Below are positions 43,312 through 51,984 of a stretch of 64,000 bases of DNA, one piece after another. The notes below the pieces were generated by a model, which searched no databases, was not told the origin of the DNA, and worked only from the letters and a program-made list of their open reading frames with translations. Source of the DNA: DAONFI01 sp035403485 (lineage in GTDB: Bacteria; Planctomycetota; Phycisphaerae; SM23-33); NCBI GenBank assembly GCA_964536835.1, contig CAZIAZ010000008.1:1-64000 (forward strand), read 5' to 3'. Within the stretch, counting starts at the first letter, position 1. Each line of letters opens with the position of its first letter. The position numbers and the translations under genes are program-made.

Positions 43312-45264
43312 CAGTCTGGCTATCATTTCCGTCGCCCGCAACACTTCAGCCACCGACCAGGCCTGCGCAAAGCAGCCTCTTGGCGTGTGTGGCGCATCGC
43401 CGTCGAATATTTCGTTTATCTGGCCCAGACAACCTTCAGCCATGTGTTTTTCAAACGGCTTCATGAGCCTGGCCAGTTGCGCCCGCGACGCGCCGGTCTT
43501 TATCGACGCCTCAATATAAAAGCCCATCAGCCACGCCCACGCCGTCCCCTGGTGATACGCCCTGTCGCGGATATATTGCGGGCCTTCGTATCTGCCCTTG
43601 TATCGCCAGTCGTCCGGCGAAAGCGTCCGCAATCCCAACGGCGTAAGGAGTTTTTCTCTGACCACTTTCACGATGCTCTTTATCTGTGCCGGTTTCAGTG
43701 GCGAATACGGCAGTGCAGCGGCAAGAATCTGATTAGGCCGCAGGGACTTGTCCGGTCCATAAGGATAAACGCAGTCCGCCAAATATCCCGCATTCTCCAG
43801 CCAGAAGTTGTTAATGAACGCGCCGGCAGTCTTACGGGCTGCGACAGCATATTTGGCGTCGATATCGCCCAGCAGCGCGTTAGCCTGATACCACAGTGCG
43901 TTAAGTTCGACAGCCTTGCCGTAACGCGGCGTAACGGATTCGTTGTCTATTCGCACATCCATCCACGTAAGCTGCGTATTTTCATCGCCGCCCACCAGCA
44001 GGCCGTCAGTGTCCTCGTGTATTCCGAACATCGTGCCGGCGCGATACTGGTCGACTATGGTTTTGCATGCCGGCAGCAATACTTCACGCTCAAAACATCG
44101 GCCTTCGTGGGAATCATCCGCACGAATGTACCGCAGGGCAGCCAACGTAAACCACAGCGAGGCATCAATGCTGTTGTAATGCGGCGCCAAGCCGTAATCG
44201 TCAAAACGATTGGGTATCATGCCCTGCGAAATATTGTCGGCGTATGTTTTGAAAACACGGCGGGCAAGTTCGAATCTGCCGGTAGAAAGCAGCAGGCCTG
44301 GCAGTGCGATAAACGTGTCACGGCCCCAATCGGCAAACCACGGAAAACCGGCTAATATGGAAGCACCGTCAAAATCGTCCGGCGTTTTCCGGTCAACCAG
44401 AAACACATTGCCCGACTGAGCCAGGCATCGCATCATGTCCGGACATCCAGAAACGCCGGCGTCGATTTCTTCGCTCTCTTCCAGCAGTTTATTATATTCG
44501 TCCAAAAACTTCACAGCCACGTTGCCGTCCAGGGAGGCTACGATTTCGCAGCTTTCCTTCTTTTTGGACGGCCGCCAGGTAAAATATCCGGCGGACGGCA
44601 GATCTTCCATAAAATCCTGGCCGCGAGCCGCGTCGGTACGATAATAAAAATTGAACCACCACTGCATGTCCGGCAGAAATTCAGCCCTGTCGCAACTGAT
44701 GACGAGTTTGGGCTGCTCGCCAGCCGTTACAGCCAGCCGGCCATTCGAAACCTCAAAGTCAGGATGATAACCGGCGTTGGCCAGATGATGGAAGTCGCGC
44801 ATCGGCGTAAACGGCCGAATTATGATTTTTTCCGCTTCGCCGGAGAGTTCATAACGCACAATAAGCGTATTGGAATCGCGGCAGAGCAGAACCCGCTTTT
44901 TGAGAGTCTGGCGGTCGCCTATCCTGTAATCGTACTCGGCGATTATGCCTTTAGTGAACGTTCTCAAATCCCGCCAACCCTGCGGCGCAAAAACGCCGTT
45001 GGGGAACTCGTTACACGCCAGCTCGAATTTACCCTGCGACGTATAAACCTGTTCCATCAACATTGAGAGAGCGACTATCCTTCCCACCGGCGGATTGGTC
45101 GCCGCCGTCAGCAGTGCGTGATATCTGCGAGTATTGCAGCCGGCAGTAGTTGAAGAACTGTAAGACCCCAGGCGGTTCGCCAGCAACCATTCACGACTCA
45201 ACAGCCCCTCCTGGCCCGCACGTTGAGCGCGAACAACGTATTGATTAAGTATTTTTTTGCCCAT
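43294..45264 (-). CDS. Glycogen debranching enzyme (GDE/GH133-type)
   Basis: A 656-residue amylo-alpha-1,6-glucosidase-type enzyme. The N-terminal beta domain has EWLLANRLGSYSSSTTAGCN and RRYHALLTA. The C-terminal (alpha/alpha)6 barrel has AGFPWFADWGRDTFIALPGL with the catalytic acidic pair region, and DENTQLTWMDVRIDNESVTP. It trims branch points of glycogen or similar alpha-glucans in the cytosol. No other glycogen genes are in the window. The 440-bp upstream gap contains two hairpins. Confidence 0.93.
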   Translation of the reverse strand: MGKKILNQYVVRAQRAGQEGLLSREWLLANRLGSYSSSTTAGCNTRRYHALLTAATNPPVGRIVALSMLMEQVYTSQGKFELACNEFPNGVFAPQGWRDLRTFTKGIIAEYDYRIGDRQTLKKRVLLCRDSNTLIVRYELSGEAEKIIIRPFTPMRDFHHLANAGYHPDFEVSNGRLAVTAGEQPKLVISCDRAEFLPDMQWWFNFYYRTDAARGQDFMEDLPSAGYFTWRPSKKKESCEIVASLDGNVAVKFLDEYNKLLEESEEIDAGVSGCPDMMRCLAQSGNVFLVDRKTPDDFDGASILAGFPWFADWGRDTFIALPGLLLSTGRFELARRVFKTYADNISQGMIPNRFDDYGLAPHYNSIDASLWFTLAALRYIRADDSHEGRCFEREVLLPACKTIVDQYRAGTMFGIHEDTDGLLVGGDENTQLTWMDVRIDNESVTPRYGKAVELNALWYQANALLGDIDAKYAVAARKTAGAFINNFWLENAGYLADCVYPYGPDKSLRPNQILAAALPYSPLKPAQIKSIVKVVREKLLTPLGLRTLSPDDWRYKGRYEGPQYIRDRAYHQGTAWAWLMGFYIEASIKTGASRAQLARLMKPFEKHMAEGCLGQINEIFDGDAPHTPRGCFAQAWSVAEVLRATEMIARLSLKKG

Positions 45265-45705
45265 TTCACTTTTATTATAGGCAGCCTTAAATCATTTATC
45301 CATTTTCATGATTTTTTTTTGTTCTGCGACAGAAAAATACTTGCTTCTTGTGTGGGGTGTTTACCCGTAATTCTCGCCGAACCATAAAAAAACACGCTTC
45401 ATACCTTTTTTAAAAAAACGATAAACAAACGTGTCTGAAGTGATTCTCGAAAGAATTTTTTCTTTTGTGCTTCATCGGTCAGCTTAAAAATGTTAAAGGG
45501 GCTCGGCTAGACTTAAGGTTACTTTCCGACCTCTGTGGCAGTCGAACCCCTTTAAAAAAATATCTGCCATTTTCTGACGCCGCAAAACAACAACAAGCGC
45601 AAAGGCAAGTTTAATATGCTTGAATAAAACGAAAGAAAAAGCCCGATTATGTATCGGGCTCCTCTTTTCCATTTCTTACAAAACAGGGTTTTCGGAAACA
45701 ATTTT
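45265..45705. other. Non-coding gap with a long hairpin
   Basis: TTAAAGGGG (45493-45501) and CCCCTTTAA (45547-45555) close a hairpin of about 63 nt whose interior can form smaller helices, such as GACT/AGTC and GGT/ACC. It is A/T-flanked on both sides. It is not a tRNA: no acceptor or TpsiC arm fits. A terminator hairpin follows at 45640. It could be a small RNA on the plus strand or part of the debranching-enzyme leader on the minus strand. Confidence 0.45.
45640..45668 (+). terminator. Hairpin terminator in the 45265-45705 gap
   Basis: AGCCCGAT (45640-45647) pairs with ATCGGGCT (45653-45660), preceded by GAAAGAAAA and followed by CCTCTTTTCC. No gene on the plus strand ends just before it, so it may serve an unannotated transcript. 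Confidence 0.55.
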
Positions 45706-45877
45706 TAGAACCTATCCCAAAAACATGGGCGTCGCCGAAATCGAGCAATTTTGCGGCCCGGCAAGGAAGAAAAATGGCAGCATACTTTTAAAAAAAACAT
45801 ATTCTGCCGTTTTTCTGACGCCGCCAGGCTGCAAAAGAGCCGATTGCAGGCAGCCAAGGTTTTTGGGATAGGTTCTA
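45706..45877. mobile_element. MITE-like hairpin element, copy 2
   Basis: This 172-bp element has the same ends and interior as copy 1 at 18009, bounded by TA. Differences are a few substitutions and a longer A-rich apical loop. Its terminal TAG, read on the minus strand, is the stop codon of lexA, so the insertion or its boundary defines the end of that gene. Confidence 0.85.
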
Positions 45878-46480
45878 ATATTTTCTCATAAGGCCTATGA
45901 CTACACCTTGAATTTCACATTTATCGACTACAATAGGCGCAAACGCATCATTTGCCGGCTGAAGACGGATTTTCCCCTTTTCGCGATAAATACGTTTAAG
46001 GGTAGTCTCGCCGTCATTAAGCAGCGCAACTACAATTTCGCCGTTACGGGCTGTATTTCTTCGCTGGCAGATGACATAATCACCATCCATGATATGGTCA
46101 TTTATCATACTCTCGCCGGCAACTTCCAGTACGAACGTAGAACCATCCGCCGGAAATTCCTCATTGAGATTCATCCGTTCGCAATTCTCAAACGCTTCCA
46201 GCGGCACACCGGCGACTATCCTGCCAACAAACGGCAGCGACTCTTCCTGTTCGTCCGGAAAAACAAAGTCATCCGAGACTACCAAAGAGCGAGCCCTGTG
46301 TTTTTCGCCGCGTAACAGTACGCCTTTTTTTTCCAACGCGCCGACGTGTTCGAAGACTGTAACCTTGGTAAGACTCAGATGATCCCCAATCTCCTGCATT
46401 GTTGGGGAATAACCGTGACTCCTCCGAAAGTCCCTTATATATCGAAGAATTTCCAGTTGCCGTGGTGTTACTGTCTGCAT
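45875..46480 (-). CDS. lexA: LexA repressor
   Basis: SOS repressor and S24 self-cleaving protease of 201 residues. The N-terminal winged helix (about 1-65, SPTMQEIGDHLSLTKVTVFE) has a recognition helix unlike that of E. coli, implying a different operator. The cleavage site is Ala90-Gly91 (RIVAGVPL), with catalytic Ser124 (AGESMINDHIMDGD) and Lys162 (TTLKRIYREKG). GGAG lies about 7 bp before ATG. It is the second gene of a transcript starting near 47225. The stop codon TAG is supplied by the adjoining MITE end. Confidence 0.96.
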   Translation of the reverse strand: MQTVTPRQLEILRYIRDFRRSHGYSPTMQEIGDHLSLTKVTVFEHVGALEKKGVLLRGEKHRARSLVVSDDFVFPDEQEESLPFVGRIVAGVPLEAFENCERMNLNEEFPADGSTFVLEVAGESMINDHIMDGDYVICQRRNTARNGEIVVALLNDGETTLKRIYREKGKIRLQPANDAFAPIVVDKCEIQGVVIGLMRKY

Positions 46481-47018
46481 TCGTGTTCTCCTGTGTTTTC
46501 ACCTTTTGGTGTTTTGCGACTGTATAATTTGATCCTGCAGTAATACGGCAGGCATCAACACTCGACATAGCCACTTCCGCATCCGCCTGTGCTTCGCACA
46601 ATATCTGCGGATTTTTCGCCGCGGAGGAGGCTGCAACGGCGGTAGCCTTCTTACCATGCGAGCAGCTTGATTGCGACTCAACAGGGTTCGCCTGCAACAT
46701 CGCAATGGCTTGTTCCGCTCGAGCTATATGTTCGGCGACCAATTCTTCGTCGCTCTTCGCGCCGGGCCGGATTTCGTGCAACACTTCAAGTATCGATTTG
46801 ACGACGCCTTTGAGGTATATGCTCTTCTGCTGCCATTTTACGCCGTAATATCCCGTGCAAACCAACGCCGGCTCAAGGCCGAGGTCATCCGCCAGTTTTG
46901 CAAGCATTCGGGGCGAAATCTGTTCACGTTTTTCCAATGTCGGCAGTTCGGCATCGGACGGATATGCCTTGCGGAAATCTCCGCCAGGTCCGAACTGGCA
47001 TAATGGTTTCTTTTTCAT
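46269..47018 (-). CDS. ORF upstream of and overlapping lexA
   Basis: An open frame of 249 codons from ATG 47018 (MKKKPLCQFGPGGDFRK; GGAAAGG about 9 bp upstream). The first 115 residues look protein-like and partly helical (LPTLEKREQISPRMLAKLAD, then SDEELVAEHIARAEQAIAML). The middle is Ala/Ser/Asn-rich. The last 70 codons run out of frame through the start of lexA and are probably not a conserved domain. It is directly downstream of the candidate LexA operator. It may be a genuine SOS gene whose stop was lost, or have a frameshift near 46500. I do not recognise the family. Confidence 0.5.
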   Translation of the reverse strand: MKKKPLCQFGPGGDFRKAYPSDAELPTLEKREQISPRMLAKLADDLGLEPALVCTGYYGVKWQQKSIYLKGVVKSILEVLHEIRPGAKSDEELVAEHIARAEQAIAMLQANPVESQSSCSHGKKATAVAASSAAKNPQILCEAQADAEVAMSSVDACRITAGSNYTVAKHQKVKTQENTNADSNTTATGNSSIYKGLSEESRLFPNNAGDWGSSESYQGYSLRTRRRVGKKRRTVTRRKTQGSLFGSLG

Positions 47019-47223
47019 CTCAAACAGCCTTTCCATGCTCGACGCCAGGGTCTTTATCTGTCGCAGACGAGCCGTGCGACAAATCCGATTCTCTATAAAA
47101 ACCCTATTTTGCAGCTAACCGGAAGCCTTACGCTCCGGCATCAGAAACAGGAAGTATATCCATCTTTTTCCTGTTCCTATCTGCTCTATCTATTCCCAGC
47201 GTCAACTAACCGTTTAGGCCTCT

Positions 47224-47260
47224 GTTAGTAGTATATACTCCTAACATCGGATAAACTCAA
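47224..47260 (-). promoter_or_regulatory. Promoter with candidate LexA operator (SOS box)
   Basis: On the minus strand, -35 TTGAGT (47260-47255) and -10 TATATA (47237-47232) are 17 bp apart. A 22-bp palindrome with half-sites GTTAGTAGTAT and ATACTCCTAAC (47224-47245, one mismatched pair) covers the -10. This is the geometry expected for autorepression of lexA. The rest of 47037-47645 has no supported gene. Confidence 0.65.
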
Positions 47261-47645
47261 GCCTTTCTTTAAAATTTTTCCCAAAAATCCCAAAAATTTT
47301 CCTTACAAAATTTTCAGTTTTATCGATTTTTAACATCATTGCTCTATATATGGCAGTGTTTGGACACACAGCCACCATCTATAGATATATCGGTAAGGAT
47401 GATGAAAGATAATAAATAAATTTTTGCCGGCATGAATTAATATTCACGTAACAACTTCTGCTTATCGTATCCGTTGTGTATGTACAGCTTGAGGGGGCAT
47501 TCTGGAGATATTGTTGACCTCAGCTAGATATCATGGTATAGAAAATTGCTTATATCCGTGTCGGCCAGCCTCAAAATGTTGAACGCTGACAAAGTTGCAA
47601 TAGAAAAAAGGCTGCTTTCAGCCGATGAGATGTTTGGAGAATGAA

Positions 47646-48254
47646 ATGACATTACGAAAGATACGGGTACTTTTTTTACGTCTGGGCAGTTTGCCAGTCA
47701 TCCTTATGGCGATATTCGTACGGCCGGAATGGGAACACGAAGAAACAACATCTTTTATTATCGAAATGGTCGGATATCTATTCCTCATATTCGGCCTATG
47801 CATCCGCGTATGGGCGATTCTTTACATCGGCGGAAAAAAATCCAAAGAACTCACAACAACAGGGCCTTATTCGCTATGCAGGCATCCGTTGTATCTGGGC
47901 ACGTTCAGCATAGTCGTAGGCGCAGGACTATGTTTTGAAAACATCCCTATGCTCCTGGCGACGATACTTATAATGGTGCCGATACATCTCGTAGTAGCCC
48001 GCATGGAAGACGAACACATGGCGGAGCTTTTCCCGCAAACATATCCGGAATATAAAAAACTCGTGCGGGGTTACTGGCCCAATTTCAAAAATTACCGCTC
48101 TTCGGAAACGATAGAAATTCCAATACGCTCGATACGGCGCGTACTTGTCGACACGATAGCCGTTCTGATGATTCCGCAAATCGAAGATTTGCTGGAACTG
48201 TTGCAGGAAAACTGTCATATGCCCATTCTCTGGACTTATCACATGCCATTCTGA
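47646..48254 (+). CDS. Isoprenylcysteine methyltransferase-family membrane protein
   Basis: A 202-residue protein with about four to five membrane helices. The ICMT/PEMT signature is present: TTGPYSLCRHPLYLGTFSIV for cofactor binding, then MEDEHMAELFPQTYPEYKK near the C-terminal side. It likely methylates a lipid or small substrate with S-adenosylmethionine; bacteria lack prenylated CaaX proteins, so the eukaryotic role does not apply. Start is ATG 47646 with GGAG 8 bp upstream, rather than the earlier ATG at 47625. It is 47 bp before the phosphatase gene. Confidence 0.82.
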   Translation: MTLRKIRVLFLRLGSLPVILMAIFVRPEWEHEETTSFIIEMVGYLFLIFGLCIRVWAILYIGGKKSKELTTTGPYSLCRHPLYLGTFSIVVGAGLCFENIPMLLATILIMVPIHLVVARMEDEHMAELFPQTYPEYKKLVRGYWPNFKNYRSSETIEIPIRSIRRVLVDTIAVLMIPQIEDLLELLQENCHMPILWTYHMPF

Positions 48255-48301
48255 ATGAACCGCAGTTTTTAACTTTTGGTTTACCACAAAAATATTCATA
48301 T

Positions 48302-48895
48302 ATGGTTTTCGTAAATAAAACTAGCCTCAGAAACATGCTCAGAAATAAATCTGTGCTAACGGTACTTGTCGTACTGATAGTGATAGACGTTGTCTCGCTG
48401 GTGGTTTTTTTCAAACTGCTTTCTAATTATCCGGTGCACCACTTTGACGAGGTCATACCTGGCGTTCTGTATCGCAGCGCACAGCCCGACCCTGAGCGAT
48501 GGAAAGTTCTGCGCGACCAATACCACATTCATACAGTCGTAAATTTCCGTTATGACGACCCTGGTGACGAAGGCATGATGTTCGAAAAACAGTTTTGCAA
48601 AGACAACAACATCAAACTCATACGCATCGCCCTCGATGACGCCCCGCCGACAGAAAAAGAACTCACCGAATTTCTGAATATCGTTAAAAATCCGGCTAAC
48701 CAGCCGGTACTGGTACATTGCGAACTCGGCCGTTCCCGCACGGGTGTAATGGTGGCGGCATACAGAATAAAATGTGACGGATGGACGGCGGCGAAAGCTA
48801 TCGAAGAATCGAAACATTTTAAGCAGAACATTCGGCCGGTTTACGTCGATTATCTGAACAAAATCGCATCTCAATCTGCGAATCCCGACAAATAA
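48302..48895 (+). CDS. Membrane-anchored dual-specificity-type phosphatase
   Basis: A 197-residue protein with one N-terminal transmembrane helix (about 18-40) and a cysteine-phosphatase domain (about 48-190). The P-loop is VLVHCELGRSRTGVM, a complete HCX5R. An Asp general acid probably lies in ALDDAPPTEKEL. The GVLYRSAQPDPERWKVL entry motif is shared with the SIW14/DUF442-like group. The substrate could be a phosphoprotein, phosphoinositide or nucleotide. Its catalytic domain should lie outside the inner membrane if the N-terminus is cytosolic, which is unresolved. Confidence 0.82.
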   Translation: MVFVNKTSLRNMLRNKSVLTVLVVLIVIDVVSLVVFFKLLSNYPVHHFDEVIPGVLYRSAQPDPERWKVLRDQYHIHTVVNFRYDDPGDEGMMFEKQFCKDNNIKLIRIALDDAPPTEKELTEFLNIVKNPANQPVLVHCELGRSRTGVMVAAYRIKCDGWTAAKAIEESKHFKQNIRPVYVDYLNKIASQSANPDK

Positions 48896-48901
48896 CCCTG
48901 T

Positions 48902-51900
48902 TCAAATAATCCCCTTGGAATCCAGGTACGCTTCGCAGCGGGTTATCATGCCGGCGTCATTTGAATGTCCGTCGAATTGCAGCGAAAGATACGGCTTGCC
49001 GGATGCCTGAGCGATGTATTGTTTCACATATGAATCAGGGCCACATTTGAAGTTGGTGATATGGATTATGTGCAGGTTGTCGTGTTGCGATGCAAAACAG
49101 GCGGCAGCAATGATTTCCCGGCCCAGAGCCCAGTACATGTTCGGATTTGTTTCCCGAATGTCCACGTCTCGCAAATCCACGCAGTCCATCGGAATTACGT
49201 TTACGCCGTAATAATCACGCAATTTTCTTGCGACGGCGAGATTCATTCCGGCATCATGGACGTTGTAATATCTCCCAGCCAGCAATATGCCGGGCTGTTT
49301 CGTCCTGCGTAGCGTTTCAAGGGCCGCTTCACCTCTGGCGTGACATGCGGCGACGAAAGCATCCTGGGCGGCAAATGCCTTATTCGCGGCAGCTCGAAGT
49401 TTTTTAGCGGTAATACCCAGCATTTTTGCAGTGTGATGTTTTGTGAAATACCGTTCCAGTTGTCGCGTGGATGCGGCGCGGCCAAGCTGAAATTCCACGA
49501 GCGGAGTAACGTATTTCCGCATCATGTCGAACTGCTTGAGTTCCGGAGCGCGGCGCGTCACCAGCGACAACGTCTGATGCCACGGACAAAGGTGTGCTTC
49601 GGTATGCGTCCATCTGGTTTCAACAGAAAGCGTGCTGGGGGCCAGAATATAATCGACCTGTTTTTCTGCCATATTAAGCATATGGCCGTGCGCTACGATT
49701 ATCGGAAAACACGGTTCGGCGACGGCGGCAGCAAGGCCTGCTTTGATTATCCGCTGATTGGTCTGTTCGCCGAGAATTACGTCAAAACCCAGTTCCGCAA
49801 GCAGCGTCCGCCAGAATGGCAGCTGGCCCCAAGCAAACATTGTCATGGGTATGCCGATTTTCGGCGCGCCTTCCTGAGGCGACGGCAGATGCAACGCATC
49901 GAAAAGCAGCTCGTTACGTTCACACATGACGTCATCTATGACAGCCTGCCTGTCGGTCTTGACATGTTTGCGATAACGGTCCGAGCATTTGTCGCCCCAA
50001 TACGTTTTTTCACCGGCGACAGTGAATTCCTGTATGGAACAGTTATTGTTGCAGGCGCGGCAGGTAAACTCCCGCAGCGTAAAATCAACCCGTTCCAAAT
50101 CGTATCCTCTGAACTTTGACGCGGTCACGCAGCCGTGCTCGCTCATGAGCCGCATATAATCGGTCTGCGGCTCACCACACTGTACGTCCGCCATTTTCTG
50201 CTGAGCCAATAGTGCAGAACCTATCGCCCCGATAACGCCATTATGCGGCGGCACTATGATTTCCTTGCCGGTCACCATGCTGAACGCGGCGGCTGTCGCA
50301 TCGTTGTAAGCCGTGCCGCCCTGAAAGAAAATCGTACTGCCGATTTTACGGCCTCGCACTACGCGGTTGATGTAGTTCTGCACGACCGAGTAACACAACC
50401 CTGCCAGCAAATCTTCACGTTTCGCCCCGTGCTGCATATAACTGTTAACGTCGCGTTCCATGAATACGGTACAGCGTTCGCCTAAACGAATAGGCGTTTT
50501 GCTCGAAAGTGCAAGCCGCGCAAATTCACCTTTGATAGCCACTTCAAGTTCGTCTGCACGTTCTTCAAGAAAGCTGCCTGTGCCGGCTGCACACGCTTCG
50601 TTCATGGTGAAATCCACCACTATGCCGTCGCTGAGCGATATGAATTTACTGTCCTGGCCGCCTATTTCGAATATCGTATCCGGCACCCGTCCGCCAAGCA
50701 GCGTTTTGCCGACGAACATGGCTCCCGTCTTATGTGCGGTTATTTCATCGTTTATCGTGTCGGCGCCAACAAGCTGGCCGATAAGTTCGCGTCCGCTGCC
50801 CGTCGTGCCGACGCCACGTATGTTGAGCTTTGCCGACCACTGAGTCTCTATTTCGCGAAGCGCGCCGGCAACTACCTCTATGGGCCGGCCCTGCGTACGG
50901 GTATAAATTTCATCCACCACTTGCCCGTTTTCGTCCAGCACCACGACGTTCGTCGATACACTGCCGATATCTATTCCCATATACGCGTCGATACGGCCCT
51001 GGCCGTCATGTTCGAACGGTTTGACGCAATCTCTCAGCAGAATAACTTTTTCAAGGCTAAGCGGGTCGAGCGTCGGGAATTTTTCCGGCTCAGTTGGGTC
51101 TGACGATTGGCCGTCGCGTATCTGCCCGATAGCACGCATGGCAGTGACGGCTGCGCCGGCGGCAGGGATATGCACTGCATGATTCGGCACGACAAGGCCA
51201 TCGCCGAGTTCGAAAACCTGCTTCATGGAATTGACCACCGCAGAATTCGCCGTCACTCCGCCGATAAAAACCACCGGCAATTCTATGCGATGACTGCGAA
51301 CGACAGCCATGCGGAAATTCCTGGCGACGGCATCGCACAGACCCCGCAACACTTCCGCCGGCGAGTAACCTTTCTGCTGGGCGTGAATCATGTCGCTCTT
51401 GGCAAAAACGCTGCATCGCCCTGCAATCTGCGCCGAGCGGGCCGCTCGACTGCAGATATCGCCGACGGATTCGATTTCAAAACGCAGGCGGCGGGCCTGC
51501 TGGTCTATGAAACTGCCCGTACCGGCAGCACAGTCGCCGTTGGTGGCATAATCGATTATTGAATATTCATTAGACGCAGGCTCTCTTTCCAGCAGCAGAT
51601 ATTTGCTTGTTTCACCGCCTATCTCAAAAACGCTTCTAGCCTCTATATCGAGCAGTGAGAGGCCTGCGGCAATCGCGGAAAATTCATTCACGGTCGCGGC
51701 GTCAATTCGGCCGGCGGCTGTCTTCGCACCACTGCCGGTCAATACGACGTTACGCAACGTTTGGCCACAAATGGCCATACGGATTTCGTCGAGCATCGTC
51801 TGCGCAGCGACGACAGGCTTACCCTTCGTCCTGCGATATGGGCTGAACCATGCAACGCTGCCGGCAGGCAGGGCTGTTCTTTCCCAGCCGTCAAAATTTG

Positions 51901-51982
51901 TCTGCTCCCCCGACGGGCAAATGACAACAGCAGTCACACTGACGGCGCCGATGTCAATCCCCGCGAAACAACCGTTGCCCAT
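48902..51982 (-). CDS. 2-hydroxyacyl-CoA dehydratase activase-like protein
   Basis: A 1026-residue fused protein. Two BadF/BcrA-type ASKHA ATPase domains occupy about 6-260 (GIDIGAVSVTAVVI; CAAGTGSFIDQQARRL) and 330-590 (GIDIGSVSTNVVVLDENGQV; CAAGTGSFLEERADEL). A cysteine-rich segment follows (FTCRACNNNCSIQEF), then the DUF2229/HgdB-like region (about 700-1020, IVAHGHMLNMAEKQVDYIL). Relatives use ATP to drive an electron through a [4Fe-4S] cluster into dehydratases; the true role of this long fused class is unknown. Start is ATG 51982, 9 bp after GGAGG. It is coupled to ricT upstream. Confidence 0.85.
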   Translation of the reverse strand: MGNGCFAGIDIGAVSVTAVVICPSGEQTNFDGWERTALPAGSVAWFSPYRRTKGKPVVAAQTMLDEIRMAICGQTLRNVVLTGSGAKTAAGRIDAATVNEFSAIAAGLSLLDIEARSVFEIGGETSKYLLLEREPASNEYSIIDYATNGDCAAGTGSFIDQQARRLRFEIESVGDICSRAARSAQIAGRCSVFAKSDMIHAQQKGYSPAEVLRGLCDAVARNFRMAVVRSHRIELPVVFIGGVTANSAVVNSMKQVFELGDGLVVPNHAVHIPAAGAAVTAMRAIGQIRDGQSSDPTEPEKFPTLDPLSLEKVILLRDCVKPFEHDGQGRIDAYMGIDIGSVSTNVVVLDENGQVVDEIYTRTQGRPIEVVAGALREIETQWSAKLNIRGVGTTGSGRELIGQLVGADTINDEITAHKTGAMFVGKTLLGGRVPDTIFEIGGQDSKFISLSDGIVVDFTMNEACAAGTGSFLEERADELEVAIKGEFARLALSSKTPIRLGERCTVFMERDVNSYMQHGAKREDLLAGLCYSVVQNYINRVVRGRKIGSTIFFQGGTAYNDATAAAFSMVTGKEIIVPPHNGVIGAIGSALLAQQKMADVQCGEPQTDYMRLMSEHGCVTASKFRGYDLERVDFTLREFTCRACNNNCSIQEFTVAGEKTYWGDKCSDRYRKHVKTDRQAVIDDVMCERNELLFDALHLPSPQEGAPKIGIPMTMFAWGQLPFWRTLLAELGFDVILGEQTNQRIIKAGLAAAVAEPCFPIIVAHGHMLNMAEKQVDYILAPSTLSVETRWTHTEAHLCPWHQTLSLVTRRAPELKQFDMMRKYVTPLVEFQLGRAASTRQLERYFTKHHTAKMLGITAKKLRAAANKAFAAQDAFVAACHARGEAALETLRRTKQPGILLAGRYYNVHDAGMNLAVARKLRDYYGVNVIPMDCVDLRDVDIRETNPNMYWALGREIIAAACFASQHDNLHIIHITNFKCGPDSYVKQYIAQASGKPYLSLQFDGHSNDAGMITRCEAYLDSKGII

Positions 51983-51984
51983 TT

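Noticed and set aside
45493..45555. tRNA or tmRNA end suggested by GTCGAACCCC
   Set aside because: No cloverleaf: the acceptor, D and T arms cannot be formed at the required spacing, and no CCA end is present.
45620..45871. 83-codon ORF and the similar ORF at 17854-18114
   Set aside because: Both run through the MITE sequence; the shared residues (RTYPKNMGVAEIEQF) come from the element's DNA, not from a conserved protein.
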